Assembly: GCF_017876775.1 (NCBI RefSeq)
Contig: NZ_JAGIOP010000001.1
Coordinates: 1,116,001 to 1,180,000, forward strand
From: Mycolicibacterium lutetiense
GTDB taxonomy: Bacteria > Actinomycetota > Actinomycetes > Mycobacteriales > Mycobacteriaceae
Direction of reading: 5' to 3'
DNA length: 64,000 nucleotides
This document shows, in pieces, positions 40,957-51,892 of the stretch. Each line of letters opens with the position of its first letter. Position 1 is the first letter of the stretch. The position numbers and the translations under genes are program-made. A model generated the notes under the pieces. It was not told where the DNA came from and made no database searches. It saw nothing but the letters and a program-made list of their open reading frames with translations.

Positions 40957-42591
40957 TTAGGGCCCGCGTACTGCCTTGCTGCTGAGGGCGTGGTTGTTGG
41001 GGTTGGGGTGTGGTGGGTGGGGGTCGAGCAGTGTCCAGCCGGGTGGGAGTCGGAGGTCGGCTGGGTCGAGTGGTTCTGTGTCCCAGAGGTGTTCGATGTT
41101 GGGCGGGGCGGGTGTGGGGTGGTCCCACTCCAGGTCCCAGTCCGGTTGCCACTCGGTTTCCCAGTCGAGGTTCCAGTCGGGATCCGGTGCCGGCACTGGT
41201 CGCGCTGACTCGGGTTCGGGTCGTTCGGGTGGAGTGAGTAAGAGTTCGGGGCGGTGGTGGTAGTTGATGCGGTTCTGGCCGTGTTCCAGGTGGGGTGGGG
41301 GCCGCCATTCCACGTCACCGTCGGGGTTGATGCTGGTGGTGTAGCCACCGTCGGTATGGACGAGGCGGTTGTCGGGGCCGCAGGCCAGGGCCATCTCATC
41401 AATATTGGTGTTGCCGCCATCGGCCCAATCGCTAACGGCGTGGTGGGCTTGGCAGCCGTAGGGGCCCACGGTGCAGCCTGGTTTGGTGCATCCTCCGTCG
41501 CGGGCGATCAACATGATGCGCTGGGCGGGGCTGGCGACCCGGCGGGCCCGGAAATGATTGAGTGCTGATCCGGTGGCCTGGTCGAACACCGCGAGGTGCC
41601 AGTGGGCGTGGCCGGCCATCCGGATGACGTCTGTGATGGGGATTTTGGTGCCGCCCCCGCTGATCCCGATCCCAGCGCGGGATTCGAGGTCTTGCAGGGT
41701 GGTGCGGATGATCAGTGATACCGGTAGCCCGTTGAGTTGACCCAGGTCGGTCATCAAGGCGATACGTCCGATGACGAGCAGGGCGTCGTGTTGGCGTTGG
41801 GCCAGGTTGCGGTGATCGTTGTCGATCTGGGTTTGGCTGGGGGTGCCGCTGGTGCAGGGCTGTTCGTCGGCGGGGCTGCACATACCCGGCGCAGCGAATT
41901 TGGCGAACAGGATTTCCCACACCGCGGCTGTTTCGGGGTCCAGGTGCGCGGTCAACGCGGTCATGCCGTCGCGACCCTGCCTGCCCATCGTGGCGCCGCG
42001 TTTGCGGGCGCGTTCGGTGTCATCGGGTTCGGGTCCGTCCTGATCGAGCAGGAACAGGCGTAGTTCGGCGGTGTCTTTGAGTTCTTTAGGGCCCACCCCG
42101 ACGGCGACGCGCACCAGGTCGGCTTCGAACTGTTCGGCGGTGGTGGTGTCGACGAATCCGGGGAGTCGGCTGACCGCGTCGCGCAGCACCCGCACATGAT
42201 CGGCGGTAATCAGCCCGGCAGCCTCAGCCGCAGCGACCACCGGCAACACCGGGGGCAACGGTTCACCGGTCAGGGTGCGTCGCGGCCCCAGCTCGGCGGC
42301 TTCACCCAGGCGGCGGCTGGCCTCGGCAGTGGACAGGCGCCATCGGATGCGCAGCACCGTGTTCCAGGATTTGGCGCCCATCTCCTGGGGGGTGGTGTCG
42401 GCTTGCAGCTGGGCCAACAACCGATGCAACGGGGACGGCAGCTGACACAGCAGGGCCTCGTAGTCGTCGAGCACGCCGAGCAATTCGGTGCGGGTCAAGG
42501 CGGTGAGGTCACAGGCAGCGAACGCGTCGTACGCGGTGCGTAACGCCGCTACCGCCTCACCCGCACCCGCCTGCATGACTCGAACATACAT
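40957..42591 (-). CDS. DUF222-HNH protein (13E12 repeat family)
   Basis: This 544-residue protein has a DUF222 helical domain (about 15-330) and a C-terminal HNH module. The HNH part reads CTKPGCTVG...CQAHHAVSDWADGGNTN...LACGPDNRLVH at about 365-425. It is followed by a Pro-rich low-complexity tail (DPDWNLDWETEWQPDWD and HPPHPNPN). The 13E12 family is repeated in mycobacteria, with copies often associated with mobile DNA and induced by DNA damage. Activity as a nuclease is unproven. ATG 42591 lies inside an SOS-type box; ATG 42576, five codons later, is an alternative start. Confidence 0.9.
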   Translation of the reverse strand: MYVRVMQAGAGEAVAALRTAYDAFAACDLTALTRTELLGVLDDYEALLCQLPSPLHRLLAQLQADTTPQEMGAKSWNTVLRIRWRLSTAEASRRLGEAAELGPRRTLTGEPLPPVLPVVAAAEAAGLITADHVRVLRDAVSRLPGFVDTTTAEQFEADLVRVAVGVGPKELKDTAELRLFLLDQDGPEPDDTERARKRGATMGRQGRDGMTALTAHLDPETAAVWEILFAKFAAPGMCSPADEQPCTSGTPSQTQIDNDHRNLAQRQHDALLVIGRIALMTDLGQLNGLPVSLIIRTTLQDLESRAGIGISGGGTKIPITDVIRMAGHAHWHLAVFDQATGSALNHFRARRVASPAQRIMLIARDGGCTKPGCTVGPYGCQAHHAVSDWADGGNTNIDEMALACGPDNRLVHTDGGYTTSINPDGDVEWRPPPHLEHGQNRINYHHRPELLLTPPERPEPESARPVPAPDPDWNLDWETEWQPDWDLEWDHPTPAPPNIEHLWDTEPLDPADLRLPPGWTLLDPHPPHPNPNNHALSSKAVRGP

Positions 42592-42595
42592 TCGA
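42580..42595 (-). promoter_or_regulatory. LexA (SOS) box overlapping the DUF222-HNH start codon
   Basis: TCGAACATACATTCGA matches the mycobacterial SOS box TCGAAC-N4-GTTCGA at 11 of 12 defined positions. The ATG at 42589-42591 lies within it. Confidence 0.65.
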
Positions 42596-42641
42596 CCACC
42601 GACAAGCGCGGCCGACGGGGCCCGGATCGGGGTGCGCCGAT

Positions 42642-42890
42642 TTATCCGGGCTCAGCGGTGGGGGCTGGTTGGGCCTTGACCGGTGGTGTGGCGGCGGATG
42701 TCTCGGGCGCTGACGGCGCTGCGGACTGGGTCACGGTCTCGCCGAAGTGCATGGTGGGTTCGGCGGCGGGAACGGACATCTCGGGTGCGGTGTCGACCTG
42801 GGCCGTTTCGACGCCCAGTACGGCCATGGCTGCGACTGCCGTCAATCCGGCGGTGCCGAGGAGAAGCTTGGTTCTCGAATCCGTGCGCAT
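42642..42890 (-). CDS. Small exported protein
   Basis: This 82-residue protein has a signal sequence (TKLLLGTAGLTAVAAMAVLG, residues 7-26) with possible cleavage near VETA-Q. The mature part is Pro/Ala/Glu/Thr-rich and disordered (APSAPETSAATPPVKAQPAP). No family or function is recognised. ATG 42888-42890 follows gaggtcatggga. An open extension of nine codons upstream exists. Confidence 0.72.
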   Translation of the reverse strand: MRTDSRTKLLLGTAGLTAVAAMAVLGVETAQVDTAPEMSVPAAEPTMHFGETVTQSAAPSAPETSAATPPVKAQPAPTAEPG

Positions 42891-43059
42891 TTCCCATGAC
42901 CTCCGTCGTCTTTGCATTGAACCTCTATGTTAATTGAATGCATCTTCGGCGCGCGGCATTCCATGTTCATCGGGGCGACTGAGTCGCATTTCGATCTCGG
43001 GTCGGGGCCGGACGGTGCCGGAGAGCGCGGAGATCGGCCCGGCCGGGGAGACTTCATCC

Positions 43060-43908
43060 ATGTCACGAGAGCTGGTCCCCGGGGTAACCGTGCTCGGCAA
43101 CCTCGCGATCGACACCATCAATGGGGCGCCGCCCAGCCCGGGGGGATGTGCTTCGTTTGCCGGAGTCGCTCTGCAGGCGGCGGGTGGGCCCGGCCGGATC
43201 GTCGCGATGGGTGCCGAACGCGATCACGTTCTGTTCGACGGGCTTCGCGCGCGGTTCGGGTCGCTGGTGCAGATCCTGCCGTCGGAGGCGACGAGTTCGT
43301 TCAGCCTCGACTACGACGACACCGATCACCGACATATCGGTGTGCGGGCGATCGGCCCGGTCTGGACTGAGGCGGAGGTCGACGCGGCCGATCCGGCGAC
43401 GACATGGGTGCATCTGGCTCCGTTGCTGCGCACCGATTTCCCGGCCGCGACGCTCGCTGCCCTGGCGGCGCGCGGCCATCGGGTCGCCTATGACGGGCAG
43501 GGCCTGGTGCGGGCCGACCGATTGGGTCCGTTGGTCGAGGATCGTGACTTTCCCGCAGAGTTGCTGGTCAACGTCGACATCCTCAAACTCGCCGAGGATG
43601 AGGCGGTGATCGTCGCTGACGGCGCGTTCGACGGGTCGACTGCGGAACGACTCGGCGTCGCGGAGATCCTGGTGACCTACGGCTCGGCGGGATGTGACAT
43701 CTACGTCGACGGTGCGGTGCAACGAGTGCCGGCTGCCTGGCGGGTGCTGGATGTCCAGACCACGGGGGCGGGGGACATGTTCACCGCCTGTTATGTCGCG
43801 CACCGCGCGGCGGGCCATGCTCCGGACCGCGCCGCGGAGGCGGCGAGCGCGCTCGTGGCGCGGGAGTTGGACAAGCGGGTGCATGTCGGTACCCCCGATC
43901 ACGGGTGA
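43060..43908 (+). CDS. PfkB/ribokinase-family sugar kinase
   Basis: The 282-residue kinase has the N-terminal GNLAIDTINGAPPSPGGCASFAG segment (12-34) of the PfkB fold. The C-terminal anion-hole motif TTGAGDMFTACY carries the catalytic Asp. The protein is slightly short and its first PfkB signature is diverged, so the substrate (a sugar, nucleoside or other small alcohol) cannot be called. ATG 43060 follows ggggag; the 42 open codons upstream are rejected because they show no similarity and lack a ribosome-binding site. An intrinsic terminator follows at 43968. Confidence 0.85.
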   Translation: MSRELVPGVTVLGNLAIDTINGAPPSPGGCASFAGVALQAAGGPGRIVAMGAERDHVLFDGLRARFGSLVQILPSEATSSFSLDYDDTDHRHIGVRAIGPVWTEAEVDAADPATTWVHLAPLLRTDFPAATLAALAARGHRVAYDGQGLVRADRLGPLVEDRDFPAELLVNVDILKLAEDEAVIVADGAFDGSTAERLGVAEILVTYGSAGCDIYVDGAVQRVPAAWRVLDVQTTGAGDMFTACYVAHRAAGHAPDRAAEAASALVARELDKRVHVGTPDHG

Positions 43909-44248
43909 ACGTAGGCCGAGGCTAAACTCGACATGTGTCAAGTTTGCGTTTGGCGCTGCTAGCGGGGAGCTACCGACCGGTAGCTTTTTCCTTAGAGAAT
44001 GGCATTCTCCTAAACGTGACGAAAACCACAGTTTTGTCTCAACCCGGGCTTGTTCACGCACTCGAGCAGCATCTTCGCCGTGACTTCACCCGCGTGTCGG
44101 GGGGATGCGCGGTGAATCGCACCCTAAGAGCAGTGCAATAATCGGTACTGGTAGTGACATCAAAATTCGGTGGACGTTCGATCCGGCGGCAGGTTACGTG
44201 CCAGCGGCCCGGAAAGACGTGGTCTAAGCAGTGTGAAAGGCGGTAGCC
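43909..44248. other. Intergenic region upstream of korA
   Basis: These 340 bases contain the terminator of the kinase gene and presumably the korA promoter. A short plus-strand frame (43935-44141) runs through the terminator hairpin and is not accepted as a gene. No clear regulator site was recognised. Confidence 0.5.
43968..43989 (+). terminator. Intrinsic terminator after the PfkB-family gene
   Basis: A 7-bp stem AGCTACC / GGTAGCT with loop gacc is followed by a T-run (43985-43989). Confidence 0.78.
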
Positions 44249-46201
44249 GTGGGTGAGAACGGCAACGGCACTGGCGCCGCGCCGCGGCAGAAGCTCGAGA
44301 AGGTTGTCATACGCTTCGCCGGCGACTCCGGCGACGGTATGCAGCTGACCGGTGACCGCTTCACTTCTGAAGCTGCACTGTTTGGCAACGACCTGGCGAC
44401 CCAGCCGAACTATCCGGCCGAGATCCGCGCGCCACAGGGCACCCTGCCCGGTGTGTCGTCGTTCCAGATCCAGATCGCCGACTACGACATCCTTACTGCC
44501 GGTGACCGCCCCGACGTGCTCGTGGCGATGAATCCGGCCGCACTCAAGGCCAATGTCTCGGATCTGCCCCGCGGCGGCCTGATCATTGCCAACTCAGATG
44601 AGTTCACCAAGCGGAACCTCGCAAAGGTCGGATACGACGCCAATCCGCTAGAGGATGACACGTTGTCCGACTACGTGGTGACCTCCGTCGCGATGACGAC
44701 GCTGACCCTGGGTGCCGTCGAGGCGATCGGCGCCACCAAGAAGGACGGCCAGCGCGCCAAGAACATGTTCGCCCTCGGCCTGCTGTCGTGGATGTACGGC
44801 CGCGAGCTCGAGGCCAGTGAGGCCTTCATCCGGGAGAAGTTCGCCCGCAAGCCCGAGATCGCCGAGGCCAACGTGCTGGCGCTCAAGGCGGGCTGGAACT
44901 ACGGCGAGACCACCGAGGCCTTCGCGGTCACCTACGAGGTGGCCCCGGCCAAGCTCAAATCCGGTGATTACCGCCAGATCTCGGGTAACACCGCGCTGGC
45001 CTACGGCATCGTGGCGGCTGGACACCTCGCGCAGATCCAGGTGGTGCTGGGCACCTACCCGATCACCCCGGCGTCGGACATCCTGCACGAGCTGTCCAAG
45101 CACAAGAACTTCAACGTCCTGACCTTCCAGGCCGAGGACGAAATCGCCGGCATCGGTGCAGCCATCGGTGCCTCCTACGGCGGCGCGCTGGGTGTCACCA
45201 GCACGTCGGGTCCGGGTGTCTCGCTCAAGTCCGAGGCGATCGGCCTGGCCGTGATGACCGAGCTGCCGCTGCTCATCGTCGATGTGCAGCGCGGTGGCCC
45301 GTCGACCGGTCTGCCGACCAAGACCGAGCAGGCCGACCTGCTGCAGGCGCTGTTCGGCCGCAACGGTGAATCGCCGGTGGCAATCCTGGCCCCGAAGTCA
45401 CCGTCGGACTGCTTCGACATCGCGGTGGAGGCGTCGCGCATCGCGATCGACTACCACACCCCGGTCATCATCCTGTCCGACGGAGCCGTCGCCAACGGCT
45501 CTGAGCCCTGGCAGATCCCGGATATCAGCACCTACGAGCCGATCGAGCACAAGCTGGCCAAGGCCGGTGAGCCGTTCGCGCCGTACGCGCGCGATCCCGA
45601 GACCCTGGCCCGCCAGTTCGCGGTGCCGGGCACCCCGGGCCTGGAGCACCGGATCGGTGGTCTTGAGGCGGCCAACGGCTCGGGCAACATCTCGTACGAG
45701 CCCAAGAACCACGACCTCATGGTGCGGCTGCGCCAGGAGAAGATCGCCGGCATCACGGTGCCGGACCTCGAGGTCGAAGACCCCACCGGCGACGCCGAAC
45801 TGCTGATGCTGGGCTGGGGCAGCAGCTATGGCCCGATCGGCGAGGCCTGCCGGCGGGCCCGCCGCAACGGCGTCAAGGTCGCCCAGGCCCACCTGCGCCA
45901 CCTCAATCCCTTCCCGGCCAACCTCGGGGAGGTGCTGCGCCGCTACCCGAAGGTGGTGGTGCCGGAGATGAACCTCGGTCAGCTGGCGCTGATGCTGCGC
46001 GGCATATACCTGGTCGACGTCCAGTCGGTGACCAAGGTGGAGGGCATGGCCTTCCTCGCCGATGAGGTCGAAGGCATCATTGACAGCGCCTTGGATGGCA
46101 CGCTGGCCGAGAAGGAAGCGGACAAGGCCAAGTTCGCGAGGCTGGCGGCGGCCACTATCGAGGAACCAACTGAGTCGAATGCTGTGGGAGCGGACGCATG
46201 A
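44249..46201 (+). CDS. korA: 2-oxoglutarate:ferredoxin oxidoreductase, alpha-gamma fused subunit
   Basis: The 650-residue subunit fuses the gamma domain (about 18-190, starting VVIRFAGDSGDGMQLTGDRF) with the alpha pyrimidine-binding domain (about 245-600, with YPITPASDILHEL). Together with KorB it converts 2-oxoglutarate and CoA to succinyl-CoA with ferredoxin as acceptor, replacing a classical 2-oxoglutarate dehydrogenase in mycobacteria. It matches Rv2455c. The start is GTG 44249 after gaaaggcgg. The ATGA overlap links it to korB. The gdh gene earlier in the window feeds the same metabolite. Confidence 0.96.
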   Translation: MGENGNGTGAAPRQKLEKVVIRFAGDSGDGMQLTGDRFTSEAALFGNDLATQPNYPAEIRAPQGTLPGVSSFQIQIADYDILTAGDRPDVLVAMNPAALKANVSDLPRGGLIIANSDEFTKRNLAKVGYDANPLEDDTLSDYVVTSVAMTTLTLGAVEAIGATKKDGQRAKNMFALGLLSWMYGRELEASEAFIREKFARKPEIAEANVLALKAGWNYGETTEAFAVTYEVAPAKLKSGDYRQISGNTALAYGIVAAGHLAQIQVVLGTYPITPASDILHELSKHKNFNVLTFQAEDEIAGIGAAIGASYGGALGVTSTSGPGVSLKSEAIGLAVMTELPLLIVDVQRGGPSTGLPTKTEQADLLQALFGRNGESPVAILAPKSPSDCFDIAVEASRIAIDYHTPVIILSDGAVANGSEPWQIPDISTYEPIEHKLAKAGEPFAPYARDPETLARQFAVPGTPGLEHRIGGLEAANGSGNISYEPKNHDLMVRLRQEKIAGITVPDLEVEDPTGDAELLMLGWGSSYGPIGEACRRARRNGVKVAQAHLRHLNPFPANLGEVLRRYPKVVVPEMNLGQLALMLRGIYLVDVQSVTKVEGMAFLADEVEGIIDSALDGTLAEKEADKAKFARLAAATIEEPTESNAVGADA

Positions 46202-47280
46202 CTGACCTGATCGGCGCAGATCTGGGGCTGACCGAAGGGGCGTTGACCAAGAACGCCCTGGTGCCTACCACCGACCAGCCGCAGAAGGGCAAGGACTTCA
46301 CCAGTGACCAGGAGGTCCGCTGGTGCCCGGGTTGCGGTGACTACGTCATCCTCAACACCATCCGCAACTTCCTGCCGGAGTTGGGCCTCAAGCGCGAGAA
46401 CATCGCGTTCATCAGCGGCATCGGCTGCTCCAGCCGGTTCCCGTACTACCTGGAGACCTACGGTTTCCATTCGATCCACGGTCGCGCGCCGACCATCGCC
46501 ACCGGCCTGGCTCTGGCCCGTCCGGACCTGTCGGTGTGGGTCGTCACGGGTGACGGCGACTCGCTGTCGATCGGTGGCAACCACCTGATCCACGCGCTGC
46601 GCCGCAACGTGAACCTCACGATCCTGCTGTTCAACAACCGGATCTACGGCTTGACCAAGGGCCAGTACTCGCCGACCTCCGAGGTCGGCAAGGTCACCAA
46701 GTCCACCCCGATGGGCTCGCTGGACTACCCGTTCAACCCGGTGTCGCTGGCGCTCGGCGCGGAGGCCACCTTCGTGGGCCGCGCACTGGACTCCGACCGC
46801 AAGGGTCTGTCCGAGGTGCTGCGCGGTGCGGCCGAGCACCGCGGTGCCGCACTGGTGGAGATCATGCAGGACTGCCCGATCTTCAACGACGGTTCGTTCG
46901 ACGCGTTGCGCAAGGAAGGCGCCGAGGAGCGGCTGATCAACGTCAGCCACGGTGAGCCGATCAAGTTCGGTACCGATGGCGAGTACTGCGTGGTCAGGTC
47001 CGGGTTCAGCCTGGAGGTCGCCAAGACCGCCGAGGTTGCAGCCGACGACATCGTGGTCCACAATGCCGAGATCGACGATCCGGCTTACGCATTCGCGCTG
47101 TCACGGTTGAGCGAGCAGAACCTCGATCACATGGTGATGGGTATCTTCCGGAAGGTCAGTCGACCGGCCTACGACGACGCCGCGCGCCAGCAGGTCAACA
47201 CGGCGATCGAATCCAAGCCCCATGACACCGCGGCTCTGCAATCCTTGCTGCGTGGTAAAGACACCTGGACAGTCGACTAG
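46198..47280 (+). CDS. korB: 2-oxoglutarate:ferredoxin oxidoreductase, beta subunit
   Basis: The 360-residue thiamine-diphosphate-binding beta subunit carries RWCPGCGDY (about 41-49), the ThDP motif beginning [12 protein letters not shown] and ending NNRIYGLT, and cysteines for the single 4Fe-4S cluster (including GIGCSSRF). It corresponds to Rv2454c. It is co-translated with korA, and mobA begins inside or immediately after its 3' end. Confidence 0.96.
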   Translation: MTDLIGADLGLTEGALTKNALVPTTDQPQKGKDFTSDQEVRWCPGCGDYVILNTIRNFLPELGLKRENIAFISGIGCSSRFPYYLETYGFHSIHGRAPTIATGLALARPDLSVWVVTGDGDSLSIGGNHLIHALRRNVNLTILLFNNRIYGLTKGQYSPTSEVGKVTKSTPMGSLDYPFNPVSLALGAEATFVGRALDSDRKGLSEVLRGAAEHRGAALVEIMQDCPIFNDGSFDALRKEGAEERLINVSHGEPIKFGTDGEYCVVRSGFSLEVAKTAEVAADDIVVHNAEIDDPAYAFALSRLSEQNLDHMVMGIFRKVSRPAYDDAARQQVNTAIESKPHDTAALQSLLRGKDTWTVD

Positions 47281-47872
47281 TTGCGCTGAGCAGACCGACC
47301 GAAACAATCTGTGCACAGCCCCGCTCGCCGCGGTAGTTCTGGCGGGTGGGGCTTCGCGCCGTATGGGGCGCGACAAGGCGACGCTGCCGTTTGACGGTTC
47401 GACGATGGTCGAGCATGTGGTCGCCGCCGTGAGTACGCGGTGCTCACCGGTTTTTGTCATCGCCGCGCCCGGCCAGCCACTGCCTGAACTGAGTGCTGAG
47501 GTGTTGCGCGACGAGGTGCGTGGCGTCGGGCCGCTGGTGGCGACCGGCCGTGGGCTACGTGCCACCGCCGAAGCCGGCCTGGATCGCGCCTTCGTCTGCG
47601 CGGTCGACATGCCGTATCTGAATTCCGAACTGATCGACGTCCTGGCGGCGTCCGCCGATCGGGTGCCGGCCGATATCGTGCTGCCCTGGGACGGCAGGTC
47701 GCATTACCTGGCGGGGATCTATCGCAGCGCGCTCACCGAGCAGATCGCGGCCCTGGTGCACGCTGGCCGGCGCAGCATGCGCGCGCTGGCTGAGTCCGTC
47801 GACACGCAGCGGATCGTGATGCCACCGCAGCGAGGGCTGACGAACGTGAACACTGCGGCCGACCTGGCCTGA
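47252..47872 (+). CDS. mobA: Molybdenum cofactor guanylyltransferase MobA
   Basis: The 206-residue protein attaches GMP to molybdopterin to make the MGD form needed by FdhF-type enzymes. The nucleotide motif is [18 protein letters not shown], and [13 protein letters not shown] and TNVNT close the fold. It corresponds to Rv2453c. Its start is not clear: between the korB stop (47280) and the motif there is no in-frame ATG, GTG or TTG, so GTG 47252, inside korB, is used; ATG 47222 or a CTG at 47309 are alternatives. The fdhF product in this window would need its cofactor. Confidence 0.87.
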   Translation: MVKTPGQSTSCAEQTDRNNLCTAPLAAVVLAGGASRRMGRDKATLPFDGSTMVEHVVAAVSTRCSPVFVIAAPGQPLPELSAEVLRDEVRGVGPLVATGRGLRATAEAGLDRAFVCAVDMPYLNSELIDVLAASADRVPADIVLPWDGRSHYLAGIYRSALTEQIAALVHAGRRSMRALAESVDTQRIVMPPQRGLTNVNTAADLA

Positions 47873-49966
<2,094 letters not shown>

Positions 49967-49968
49967 GC

Positions 49969-51117
49969 TCAGCGCACGGGGGTGAATGCCCTGCGCGCGG
50001 CGATCGAGGCCAGATGCCGGGTCAACACGACCTCGGGCACCAATACTGACGCCCGCGTGGCAGCGGCGCTGAGTACCTGCGGACGCAGGTTCACGACCCG
50101 GCCGATGAACTGTGACTCCCGGACGATCGCCATCACGCGTCTGCGTCGCACGGTCGCGAATCGGGAGAAGGCGGTCGCCAGATCTGGGCCCCCGGCCGCA
50201 AGGGCGGCCAGGATGGCGGCATCCTCCAACCCCTGACAGCCGCCCTGGCCGAGATGCGGGCGCATCGGATGGGCGGCGTCCCCGGCGATCACCACCGGCC
50301 CCCGGGCCCAGCAGCGGGCCGGGGCCCGGTCGTAGAGATCGTTGCGGAGCACTTGATCGGGATCGGTCGTGGCGAGCAGGGTCGGGATGGGGTCGGCCCA
50401 GCCGCCGAAGATCCGTTGCAGGTGCTTCAGCTCCCCGTCGGCGTTCCGGTGTCCCTGCGGAGCCCGTTGGGTGGCGAACCAGTACGTGTGGTCGGGGCCG
50501 AGGGGCACATGGCCGGCCTCCATTCCGGGGGCCATCGTCTCGCCCGAGAGTTCGGGGTCGATGGCATGGTCGGCTACCCCGCGCCAGGCCGTGTACCCGG
50601 CGTAGCGACGTTCCAGCGGTCCGTTGAGGTGACGCGCCACGGTGGAATCGACTCCGTCGGCGCCGATTACCGCGGCCACCGCCCGCACAGTTCCGCCCGA
50701 CATCTGCACCCGCACCGCGCCGTCGTGTACGTCGAGTGTCTGCGCGCCGACCCCGTATTCGACGGTGCCCGGGTGCAACGCCCCGGTGAGGATCTCGGTC
50801 AACGCCGTTCGATGAATCACCACGAGCGGTTCGCCGAGCGCTCGAATCATCCGGTCGGCAGCCGGGCGACGCAGCCAGGTGCCGTCGTGCCAGCGCATGG
50901 CCCCCGCGGTGACCCGCCCGCCGGACGCGCGCACCTGGTCGCCGAGGCCGATCTCGTCGAGCGCCGCCAGCGCGTTGGGCCAGATGCTGATGCCGGCACC
51001 TGTGGTGGTGTCGGTACGAGCCTCGGCGACAGACACCTCAAACCCGTGACGCTGCAACGCGACTGCGGTGGCCAGGCCGGTGATGCCTGCGCCGACGACC
51101 AGGACGGACTGTGCCAT
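49969..51117 (-). CDS. FAD-dependent monooxygenase (salicylate-hydroxylase-like)
   Basis: The 382-residue flavoprotein hydroxylase of class A has the N-terminal GxGxxG motif VVGAGITGLA, the internal DG motif GADGVDSTV and the GDAAHPM motif near the C-terminus. It binds FAD and NAD(P)H and would hydroxylate an aromatic or polyketide-like substrate; the substrate is unknown. It converges on rpfE with a 2-bp gap. It lacks the substrate motifs that would identify a known pathway, and no catabolic genes surround it. The -10 at 51124 suggests a leaderless mRNA. Confidence 0.9.
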   Translation of the reverse strand: MAQSVLVVGAGITGLATAVALQRHGFEVSVAEARTDTTTGAGISIWPNALAALDEIGLGDQVRASGGRVTAGAMRWHDGTWLRRPAADRMIRALGEPLVVIHRTALTEILTGALHPGTVEYGVGAQTLDVHDGAVRVQMSGGTVRAVAAVIGADGVDSTVARHLNGPLERRYAGYTAWRGVADHAIDPELSGETMAPGMEAGHVPLGPDHTYWFATQRAPQGHRNADGELKHLQRIFGGWADPIPTLLATTDPDQVLRNDLYDRAPARCWARGPVVIAGDAAHPMRPHLGQGGCQGLEDAAILAALAAGGPDLATAFSRFATVRRRRVMAIVRESQFIGRVVNLRPQVLSAAATRASVLVPEVVLTRHLASIAARRAFTPVR

Positions 51118-51123
51118 CGGTCG

Positions 51124-51129
51124 AATCTA
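51124..51129 (-). promoter_or_regulatory. Candidate -10 hexamer for a leaderless transcript
   Basis: The minus strand reads TAGATT, six bases (cgaccg), ATG 51115-51117. Confidence 0.52.
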
Positions 51130-51254
51130 GCCGGGCCGGGTACGGGCGACTCACCACGGTCGGCGTCGGAATGGGTAGCCTTCCAGCGTTCTCGCAGTGT
51201 GTCTACAGGTTCCCGCGCCGAATTCGCCGGGACGGAACAAATGAATGAGGTCAG

Positions 51255-51866
51255 ATGAAACTCACCCGCTTCGGTATCGCGCTCGGCGCCACACTGATTG
51301 CCGCCGCGGCACTGAGTGGTTGCTCGAAGGTGATCGATATCCGGGACGCGGCCGCCGGGGCGGCCGAGAAGGTCGTCGCCTCAGGCACCGAGAAGATCAC
51401 CGAAGCGGTGTCGGGCAACCTGTTCACCGCGGAGGGCATCGACAACGCCTACGCGGCGATCGGTGAAAAGGTCGGCGCCAACCCGATGCAGGTGGTCGAC
51501 GTCGTGATCGCGCCCGGCGTACTCAAGGTCGAGGCCATCGACCCCAACGCCCCGGCCGAGCTCAACGAATGGAGCTACACGTCCGGCGTGGTCGCACCGC
51601 CACGCCCCATCGACTATGACGACGACACCGAGGCGTTGCAACAGAATCTGTTCGCCTCCTCCGACGTGCCGACCAGTGCGATCGTCGCCGCGATCGACGG
51701 CGCCGTGGCGGCCAGCGAGATCCCTGACGGCAAGGTCCAGACGGTAAGTATCAAGCGCAACATGCCGTTCGATGAGAACGTGATCGTCTTCATCAACGTC
51801 CAGGGCGAGCGCAGCAGCAAGCAGGTTCGGGCGGACGTCACCGGAGCGATCACCGAGGTGGTCTGA
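51255..51866 (+). CDS. Lipoprotein of unknown function
   Basis: This 203-residue protein has a lipoprotein signal (lipobox AALSGC, lipidated C23). The mature part is of mixed alpha/beta composition with repeated Ala/Glu/Val helices and no recognised domain. The C-terminal half (NMPFDENVIVFINVQGERSSKQVRAD) reads like a beta-rich fold. ATG 51255 follows gaggtcag. It is 26 bp from the S9 peptidase on the same strand, which could make a bicistronic unit. Confidence 0.83.
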   Translation: MKLTRFGIALGATLIAAAALSGCSKVIDIRDAAAGAAEKVVASGTEKITEAVSGNLFTAEGIDNAYAAIGEKVGANPMQVVDVVIAPGVLKVEAIDPNAPAELNEWSYTSGVVAPPRPIDYDDDTEALQQNLFASSDVPTSAIVAAIDGAVAASEIPDGKVQTVSIKRNMPFDENVIVFINVQGERSSKQVRADVTGAITEVV

Positions 51867-51892
51867 CCGCTGCACCGTTACCGTGGGGAGCC

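Noticed and set aside
43935..44141. 68-codon frame upstream of korA
   Set aside because: It runs through the intrinsic terminator hairpin at 43968-43989 and has no family.
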